Shown here piece after piece: positions 7,126 to 11,606 of a stretch of 11,606 bases of DNA. The stretch spans positions 1 through 11,606 of the forward strand of contig JADGED010000067.1 of the NCBI GenBank assembly GCA_016744555.1, given 5' to 3'. The stretch's first letter is position 1. Each line of letters starts with the position of its first letter. The notes beneath the pieces were generated by a model. The model worked only from the letters and a program-made list of their open reading frames with translations, searched no databases and had not been told where the DNA came from. This stretch comes from Desulfuromonadaceae bacterium (GTDB lineage Bacteria > Desulfobacterota > Desulfuromonadia > Desulfuromonadales > Geopsychrobacteraceae). A program made the translations under genes and the position numbers.

Positions 7126-7872
7126 TTATTTTTGATTTTGTTCTATTTCTTGGCATATACGTACCAATACTTTTTTATCTTTATCACTCAACGCAGCAGT
7201 TTTCAGTAACTCTGGACGCCGCTGCAATGTGCGCAATATTTGTTGCTCCCGCCGCCAATCAGCAACCTTGCCATGATCACCAGACAAAAGTACCGGTGGC
7301 ACAGACATACCATCAAAGGTAGCCGGTCGAGTGTACTGTGGATATTCTAGCAACCCATCACTAAATGAATCGGCCTCAGCGCTTTCACTCGAGCCAAGAA
7401 CACCAGGTAAATTGCGCGAAATAGCATCAATCATTACCATGGTCGGCAATTCACCGCCGGTCAAAACAAAATCTCCTAGCGAAAACTCTGCATCAACCAA
7501 GCTTTGCCGCGATCTTTCATCAAAACCTGCGTAACGACCACAGATAAAAATCAATCCCGATTCAGTCGCCAGTTCGCGCGCATGGTGTTGCTTAAACGGC
7601 ACCCCCTGCGGGGTCATCAACAATACTTTTGCTGCAGGGTTATGCTGCTTCAACTCTGCAACCGCACGACTTAATGGCTCTGGCTTCATCACCATTCCAT
7701 CGCCACCCCCGTAGGGAGAGTCGTCGGTAGTGAGATGTTTGCCACTGGCCCAATCGCGCAAATTATGGGTGCGCACTTGGAGCAGTTCATGCTTTATCGC
7801 TCGGCCGAGAATACTCTCTTGCAGGGGCGATAAAAACATAGCCGGAAACAACGTTAATACGTCAAAGATCAT
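7126..7872 (-). CDS. trmD: tRNA (guanine37-N1)-methyltransferase TrmD
   Basis: 248 residues, a SPOUT trefoil-knot methyltransferase that acts as a dimer and makes m1G37 in tRNAs reading CNN codons, preventing +1 frameshifts. Seen: IFDVLTLFPAMF at the N-terminus, SPYGGGDGMVMKPEP (52-66), LLMTPQG (84-90), the AdoMet-site stretch CGRYAGFDER (111-120), SLGDFVLTGGELP (131-143), Arg153, catalytic Asp168 in EADSF, and EYPQYTRP (177-183). The motif normally reads GRYEG; here the Glu is Ala (GCA), noted as a finding. All other key residues are present and the frame is intact, so the gene should be functional. It overlaps the end of rimM by ATGA. Confidence 0.98.
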   Translation of the reverse strand: MIFDVLTLFPAMFLSPLQESILGRAIKHELLQVRTHNLRDWASGKHLTTDDSPYGGGDGMVMKPEPLSRAVAELKQHNPAAKVLLMTPQGVPFKQHHARELATESGLIFICGRYAGFDERSRQSLVDAEFSLGDFVLTGGELPTMVMIDAISRNLPGVLGSSESAEADSFSDGLLEYPQYTRPATFDGMSVPPVLLSGDHGKVADWRREQQILRTLQRRPELLKTAALSDKDKKVLVRICQEIEQNQK

Positions 7873-8390
7873 GATGCGTCTGGGACCAAACCCTCTGGTA
7901 GAGCTACCTGCATGGTCCCCGCTTCGAGGTCAATTGCCAAAACAAATTCCTGTACCGCCGGAATCAGAATCTCACCAAATGAGCCCCTGACAACATACAC
8001 ATCGTGAGCGGCACTGGTAAACAAATCTTTCAGTATACCAATATCACCTAAATCACGATCTATAACCTGTAAACCATCCAACTGCTTCCAATAAAACTCA
8101 TCATCATGCAATTCTGGTAACGCATCTTCCGCTACCAAAACTTTACTGCCAATCATCGGTTCAACTTGATTTATTGAATCGTAGCCCTGCAAGCGTAATA
8201 ATACTTGCCCTTTATGTTTAACTTGGCGCCCGATTACAACCTGCTGAGTTTTCCCATCAGGTAGAGTCAAACTGATATTTTTCAAGGACAATAAAACTTC
8301 TGGGTCACCAGAGTTCAACCGCACTTTAAGGTCACCACGCAAACCATGCGTACCGACTATTATTCCAATTTCCAACAAAGATTCAGCCAT
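7869..8390 (-). CDS. rimM: 16S rRNA processing protein RimM
   Basis: 173 residues, usual length. RimM binds ribosomal protein S19 and helps assemble the 30S head. Seen: an N-terminal beta-barrel beginning LEIGIIVGTHGLRGDLKVRL (6-25), with the conserved G-HGLRG-KV pattern, and a C-terminal PRC-barrel domain beginning EFYWKQLDGLQVID and ending ILIPAVQEFVLAIDLEAG. The ATG at 8390 has no clear Shine-Dalgarno in the 17 nt after the khpA stop, so it is probably translated by coupling to khpA. It overlaps trmD by 4 nt. Confidence 0.96.
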   Translation of the reverse strand: MAESLLEIGIIVGTHGLRGDLKVRLNSGDPEVLLSLKNISLTLPDGKTQQVVIGRQVKHKGQVLLRLQGYDSINQVEPMIGSKVLVAEDALPELHDDEFYWKQLDGLQVIDRDLGDIGILKDLFTSAAHDVYVVRGSFGEILIPAVQEFVLAIDLEAGTMQVALPEGLVPDAS

Positions 8391-8407
8391 AACAAATCAA
8401 TTCGGAC

Positions 8408-8641
8408 TTACTCCACAATCTGCAATGAAGCGCGTCGACTTTCACGAGTAGCTTTAGCGTTAAGCAGAGTTCGCATCGCTTTAGCGTTACGTCCTTGCTT
8501 ACCGATAATACGCCCCATATCTTCCTGTGCTGCAGCCAATTTAACTAGCACGTTGCCATCTTCAGAAATTTCCTCAGAAATGACAATTAACTCAGGTGAA
8601 TCTACTAGAGACTTTGCAATATACTCGATCAGATCTTTCAT
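8408..8641 (-). CDS. khpA: KH-domain RNA-binding protein KhpA
   Basis: 77 residues, usual length of about 75-80. KhpA is a single type-II KH domain that binds RNA; in Gram-positive bacteria it pairs with KhpB (Jag/EloR). Seen: N-terminal helix MKDLIEYIAKSLVDSPE, strands VLVKLAA, and the GxxG loop GKQG (47-50) in MGRIIGKQGRNAKAMRTL, then a final strand SLQIVE. GGAGG lies 7 nt before the ATG. Placement between rpsP and rimM is the standard arrangement for this protein. No KhpB gene is in the window. Confidence 0.96.
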   Translation of the reverse strand: MKDLIEYIAKSLVDSPELIVISEEISEDGNVLVKLAAAQEDMGRIIGKQGRNAKAMRTLLNAKATRESRRASLQIVE

Positions 8642-8696
8642 AGGCTATCCTCCAAGTGGTTTATTAACGCCACCGGATTAGAGCCAGATTCAGGTA

Positions 8697-8969
8697 TTAG
8701 GCTTCTTTAGCCTGTCCCTTGAACTTGGCCCAAACGCCGGCATGCTTCAACAAGCGACGCACAACATCAGTAGGCTGAGCACCTTTATTGAGCCACTCAA
8801 GAGCACGCTCATCTTGGAAGTTCAATAAAAATTCTTCTTGGTGTGGGTTGTACTGTCCAAGATTTTCAATAAAACGGCCATCCCGTGGGAAACGCTCATC
8901 GGCAACAACGACCTTATAGATCGGCTTCTTTTTTACGCCACCGCGGGCAAGCCTAATTTTTACTGACAT
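8697..8969 (-). CDS. rpsP: 30S ribosomal protein S16
   Basis: 90 residues, usual length. S16 is an early 30S assembly protein. Seen: VKIRLARGGVKKKPIYKVVV (3-22), ADERFPRDGRFIENLGQYNP (23-42), and the helix ALEWLNKGAQPTDVVRRLL with a final basic GVWAKFK. GGAGG lies 9 nt before the ATG. It follows ffh after 76 nt that hold a small imperfect hairpin but no convincing promoter, so it is most likely read from the promoter upstream of ffh. Confidence 0.98.
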   Translation of the reverse strand: MSVKIRLARGGVKKKPIYKVVVADERFPRDGRFIENLGQYNPHQEEFLLNFQDERALEWLNKGAQPTDVVRRLLKHAGVWAKFKGQAKEA

Positions 8970-9045
8970 ACTGTTTTTCCTCCGTGGTACTTCTTTTGGT
9001 TATCTGTATATAGAACCGGATACTGCATATTCACTATCCGCAAGT

Positions 9046-10398
9046 TTAAAAAGGTAGCTGACCACCTTGACCAAGCATACCCTTGAGACCTTTCGGCCCC
9101 ATTTTTTGCATTTTTTTCATCATCTTTTGTGCTTCAACAAAACGCTTCAGCAACGAATTAACATCCTGCACCCTGGTACCGCTACCGTTGGCAATACGTA
9201 ACCGTCGTGAACCATTTAAAATTTTATGATTTGTCCGTTCAGCTGCAGTCATGGAGCGGATAATCGCTTCAATCTTTTTCATCTCATTTTCTGGCAACTG
9301 CATCCCTTGAGCTTTTTTCATGGCTTTGCCAGCGCCAGGGATCATTTTTAACAATGAATCAATTGAACCCATTTTCTTGACCATTTGCATCTGCTCAAGA
9401 AAGGTTTCAAGGGTAAAGCCATCTTTACGGAGCTGCTGCTCCATTGCCGCTGCATCATCGACATCAACTGCCTGCTGCGCTTTCTCGATAAGGCTAAGGA
9501 CATCGCCCATGCCGAGAATACGCTGCGCCATCCGATCTGGGTGGAATTGCTCCAACGCATCGAGTTTCTCGCCCATACCAACCAGTTTGATTGGTTTGCC
9601 GGTTACGGCCCGAATAGAAAGGGCTGCACCACCACGGGCATCACCATCTAACTTAGTCAGCACGACACCAGTTAATGGGAGCTGCTCATCAAAGCTAGCG
9701 GCAACAGTAACCGCATCTTGACCTGTCATTGCATCGGCAACAAACAGAATCTCTTGCGGTGCTACCTTATCAACTATATTTTGCAGTTCCCCCATCAACT
9801 CGGTATCAATATGTAATCGACCAGCGGTATCAAGGATAACTGTATCAAAACCATTTAATTCAGCAAACGCTAATGCCCGGGTACAAATATCAACCGGATC
9901 TTGCCCTGTTTCTGAATCGAAGACATCAACGTTTATTTGACGTCCTAAAGTTTTCAACTGGGCAATCGCTGCAGGGCGGTAGACGTCAGCCGGAACCAGC
10001 AACGGATTACGTTTTTCTCGGCGCAATTTCAGCGCCAGTTTGCCACAAGTGGTCGTTTTACCAGCCCCTTGCAAACCACAAACCATCAATGGTACCGGTG
10101 GTTTCACTGCGAGATTCAGGGAGTTATCTTCCCCTTCACCCATCAGCGCAGCTAACTCCTCGCGCACAACCTTAATTACCTGCTGTGCTGGAGTTAAACT
10201 TTTCAGTACATCTTGACCGGTTGCACGCTCACTGACTCTAGCAACAAAGTCCTTGACCACGCGAAAGTTGACATCAGCCTCAAGTAGCACTAAACGGATT
10301 TCCCGCATAGTCGCCTTGATATGCTCTTCGGTCAGTCGCCCGTGCCCACGCAGCTTCTTAAAAACTGAGTCAAGCTTATCTGAAAGTGTATCAAACAT
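9046..10398 (-). CDS. ffh: Signal recognition particle protein Ffh (SRP54)
   Basis: 450 residues, usual length. The GTPase subunit of the signal recognition particle binds 4.5S RNA and signal sequences of nascent membrane proteins and docks with FtsY. Domains in order: N domain 1-90 with RLVLLEADVN (35-44); G domain with P-loop GLQGAGKTT (108-116), DTAGR (190-194), TKLDGDARGG (248-257) and GMGEKLDALEQF (274-285); M domain from about 297 to 434, rich in Met (MQMVKKMGS, MMKKMQKMG), with the RNA-binding segment SRRLRIANGSGTRVQDVN (397-414). The C-terminus is short, Gly-rich, ending QLPF. It is the first gene of the leftward operon; a near-consensus promoter ends about 32 nt before its ATG. A weak AGCGG lies just before the start. 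Confidence 0.98.
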   Translation of the reverse strand: MFDTLSDKLDSVFKKLRGHGRLTEEHIKATMREIRLVLLEADVNFRVVKDFVARVSERATGQDVLKSLTPAQQVIKVVREELAALMGEGEDNSLNLAVKPPVPLMVCGLQGAGKTTTCGKLALKLRREKRNPLLVPADVYRPAAIAQLKTLGRQINVDVFDSETGQDPVDICTRALAFAELNGFDTVILDTAGRLHIDTELMGELQNIVDKVAPQEILFVADAMTGQDAVTVAASFDEQLPLTGVVLTKLDGDARGGAALSIRAVTGKPIKLVGMGEKLDALEQFHPDRMAQRILGMGDVLSLIEKAQQAVDVDDAAAMEQQLRKDGFTLETFLEQMQMVKKMGSIDSLLKMIPGAGKAMKKAQGMQLPENEMKKIEAIIRSMTAAERTNHKILNGSRRLRIANGSGTRVQDVNSLLKRFVEAQKMMKKMQKMGPKGLKGMLGQGGQLPF

Positions 10399-10430
10399 AC
10401 CGCTCTATCAATAAAGTCCACAAAAGGGTG

Positions 10431-10459
10431 AATATAAAAACAGTGCTCCCGATTGTCAA
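10431..10459 (-). promoter_or_regulatory. Sigma70-type promoter of the ffh operon
   Basis: On the - strand, TTGACA (10459-10454), a 17-bp spacer and TATATT (10436-10431): a perfect -35, a 5/6 -10 and ideal spacing. Transcription should start near 10424, giving a leader of about 26 nt before the ffh ATG. This is the strongest promoter seen and probably drives ffh to rplS. Confidence 0.85.
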
Positions 10460-10681
10460 GCTAAAAACACCGACAAAACAAGGGGTTTCAACCTAACAAA
10501 CGACTAGCCTATCTGCATCAAAGTGGCTAAAACACTCACTTATTTTTGCGATAGCTATCACTTAAAACCAGCTAAACGGCAGAACTAGAAAATTCCACCC
10601 TCACCTACTACCACAAAGCGTAGCGGCGCATAATGCCACGTTTACCCCTAGCATGCAAGTGCAATTCTTAAGCATTGAAAA

Positions 10682-10711
10682 TTGACAGCCACACAATTCT
10701 GAGAGTATAAG
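10682..10711 (+). promoter_or_regulatory. Sigma70-type promoter of the membrane protein-DciA pair
   Basis: TTGACA (10682-10687), an 18-bp spacer and TATAAG (10706-10711), or a 17-bp spacer with GTATAA. Start of transcription is expected near 10718, leaving a leader of about 30 nt before the TTG start at 10749. Confidence 0.7.
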
Positions 10712-10736
10712 TAGCAAATCAACCAACCACCTTATT

Positions 10737-10741
10737 AAGGA
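10737..10741 (+). promoter_or_regulatory. Shine-Dalgarno supporting a TTG start
   Basis: AAGGA lies 7 nt before the TTG at 10749, in the normal spacing. No in-frame ATG with a comparable site exists at the beginning of this reading frame, so the TTG is taken as the start. Confidence 0.65.
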
Positions 10742-10748
10742 AAAATCG

Positions 10749-11006
10749 TTGTCAGCTGATCAAATCGCCCCGCTAGCCATTCTTCTTGCTTTTGCGCTTG
10801 GAAGTAACATTCCTCTCGGCTATTTCCGTGCTCGGTACCGGAAATTTTCAGTGCAATGGTTTATTCTTATTCACGCTTCGATTCCATTTATCATTATCTT
10901 GCGCAACATACTTGAATTTAGTTGGCGCTGGATTCCCCTAACTTTGGTAGCTGCAGTTGCAGGACAATTAATCGGCGTACGGCTTTACCGGAGAAAGCCG
11001 CAATGA
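10749..11006 (+). CDS. Small three-helix membrane protein of unknown function
   Basis: 85 residues, not recognised as a named family. Three hydrophobic segments are visible: about 7-24 (PLAILLAFALG), 36-53 (WFILIHASIPFIIIL) and 61-78 (IPLTLVAAVAGQLIGV). The loop between the first two is strongly basic (RARYRK), and the C-terminus ends RRKPQ, so the positive-inside rule gives N-terminus outside, basic loop and C-terminus in the cytoplasm. Pro, Gly and Arg within or near helices (Arg52 in ILRNIL) may be functional. The start is TTG with AAGGA 7 nt upstream; a promoter precedes it. It overlaps the next gene by ATGA, so the two are co-translated. A role linked to that gene is only inference from the coupling. 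Confidence 0.75.
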   Translation: MSADQIAPLAILLAFALGSNIPLGYFRARYRKFSVQWFILIHASIPFIIILRNILEFSWRWIPLTLVAAVAGQLIGVRLYRRKPQ

Positions 11007-11440
11007 AACGTAGCGATCGGCCGCCGATGAAACATGCGGAGCAGGTTAGCTCACTACTAAAACAGCTCCTGGGACAACCGGGACTTGGCGAGCAGATCAC
11101 CAGGCATCAAGCTTGGCTAATTTGGGATCAACTGGTTGGTGAACAAATTGCGTCCCATGCCAGGCCGCTTAAGCTCCGCAAGGGAGTACTAGAGGTACAG
11201 GTAGACCATCCGGTCTGGATGCAGCAGCTACAAATGTTAAAACCGCAAATTCTACAAAAAATTACTGACAAAATCCCGAATGCAGGCATAACCGACATTT
11301 ACCTACGTCAGACCCGCAACCGTGACGCATCCATGCCACGAAAGAAGGTAAAATCAATCAGCAATCCGGAGCTAAAAGATGAAATGCGCAATTTATTTAC
11401 TCGGCAAAAAAAGGTCGACAAGCTAAGGCGGGAAAGTTAA
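11003..11440 (+). CDS. DUF721 / DciA-like protein
   Basis: 145 residues. The DUF721 domain is that of DciA, the ancestral loader of the replicative helicase DnaB in many bacteria lacking DnaC or DnaI. Seen: the KH-like DUF721 core at about 16-92, with LLKQLLGQ, the WDQLVGEQIASHARPLKL stretch (41-58), GVLEVQVDHPVWMQQLQ (61-77) and LKPQILQKI. The remaining 50 residues are basic and probably disordered (MPRKKVKSIS, KKVDKLRRES). The frame is open further upstream, but the ATG at 11003 shares ATGA with the stop of the preceding gene and gives a normal N-terminus; an ATG at 11027 is an alternative. Many short DUF721 proteins have not been tested as helicase loaders, so the function is tentative. 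Confidence 0.85.
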   Translation: MKRSDRPPMKHAEQVSSLLKQLLGQPGLGEQITRHQAWLIWDQLVGEQIASHARPLKLRKGVLEVQVDHPVWMQQLQMLKPQILQKITDKIPNAGITDIYLRQTRNRDASMPRKKVKSISNPELKDEMRNLFTRQKKVDKLRRES

Positions 11441-11499
11441 ACAACAATACAAACTAAGAGAAGAGCCAACCACACAGCAAACGACCATTCAACCAACTA

Positions 11500-11606
11500 T
11501 CACATATCGTACATCCGCAGCACCTCTTCTGTATACTCACGTTCACTCCCCATGGAACGATAAATATACAATGGAGCTTCAACCTGCAAACCAGGTCGTC
11601 CCCCTT
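11500..11606 (-). CDS. C-terminal end of a converging gene, possibly a tRNA m6A37 methyltransferase
   Basis: Partial. The last 34 codons of a - strand frame that enters from beyond the window and stops at TGA 11502-11500. The residues have a protein-like composition, with VEAPLYIYRSMGSEREY followed by TEEVLRMYDM. The pattern of a hydrophobic strand, then EYTEEVLRMY at the very C-terminus, recalls YabB/TrmN6-type tRNA1(Val) (adenine37-N6)-methyltransferases, but this is from memory and too short to be firm. Another - strand frame is open through a TAG near 11451, but its Cys- and Trp-rich translation looks unlike a protein. The gene would converge with the DUF721 gene, 59 bp away, with no clear terminator between them. 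Confidence 0.5.
   Translation of the reverse strand, partial: GGRPGLQVEAPLYIYRSMGSEREYTEEVLRMYDM

Larger units (their letters stand above)
10399..10748. other. Divergent intergenic region (ffh operon / small membrane protein operon)
   Basis: 350 bp without a gene. It holds one promoter facing each way near its two ends (separate entries) and about 220 bp between their -35 boxes. In the middle there is a perfect 10-bp palindrome GATAGCTATC (10550-10559) and two near-identical copies of GCTAAAA(A)CAC (10460-10470 and 10526-10535). I see no credible reading frame, tRNA, SRP RNA or riboswitch in it. Confidence 0.7.

Noticed and set aside
9017..9040. Imperfect hairpin CGGATA...TATCCG between ffh and rpsP.
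   Set aside because: Weak stem with a mismatch and no T run; could be a processing site but not supported as a terminator.
9320..9721. Long + strand open frames of 88 and 133 codons opposite ffh.
   Set aside because: Antisense to the conserved M and G domains of Ffh; Ser/Ile/Ala-rich composition typical of antisense frames.
10505..10529. TAGCC...GGCTA inverted repeat in the intergenic region.
   Set aside because: Only 5 bp with a 15-nt loop; not distinguishable from chance.

Overview
The window reads as an ordinary chromosomal segment of an anaerobic Gram-negative bacterium, most likely of the Desulfuromonadales/Geobacter group (former Deltaproteobacteria). The basis is the gene order ffh-rpsP-khpA-rimM-trmD-rplS-rnhB-yraN, which I associate with that group, together with a 2-hydroxyacyl-CoA dehydratase-type protein and its activator, and a TIGR03790-family secreted protein. 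The taxonomic call is inference. I see no tRNA, rRNA, insertion sequence, CRISPR array, phage gene or foreign island.

Layout, left to right. (1) 1-1454, + strand: the C-terminal part of a double-cubane / 2-hydroxyacyl-CoA dehydratase family protein (cut by the window edge), followed after 6 nt by its ATP-dependent activator with both [4Fe-4S] cysteines. (2) 1455-1568: a convergent junction with an intrinsic terminator that serves the - strand. (3) 1569-10398, - strand, eleven genes read right to left. The first block makes the translation and secretion machinery: ffh (SRP GTPase), rpsP (S16), khpA (KH RNA-binding protein), rimM (30S maturation), trmD (tRNA m1G37 methyltransferase) and rplS (L19). 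A strong terminator hairpin follows rplS. The second block is rnhB, yraN, glutamine-dependent nadE, rsmI and an exported TIGR03790-family protein of unknown function. Overlapping or nearly abutting junctions suggest co-translation within each block. (4) 10399-10748: a 350-bp divergent intergenic region with a near-consensus sigma70 promoter for the ffh operon (TTGACA, 17 bp, TATATT) and another facing right. (5) 10749-11440, + strand: a small three-helix membrane protein with a TTG start, overlapping (ATGA) a DUF721/DciA-like gene. (6) 11500-11606, - strand: the last 34 codons of a converging gene, possibly a tRNA methyltransferase.

The window is mostly housekeeping. The points that most merit a second look are the DCCP-type reductase/activator pair at the left edge; the exported TIGR03790 protein at the end of a translation operon, with a coiled-coil insertion and a C-terminal half that recalls the gingipain/caspase-like fold; the rplS-rnhB terminator that leaves no room for a downstream promoter; and an apparent Glu-to-Ala substitution in the AdoMet-site motif of TrmD.
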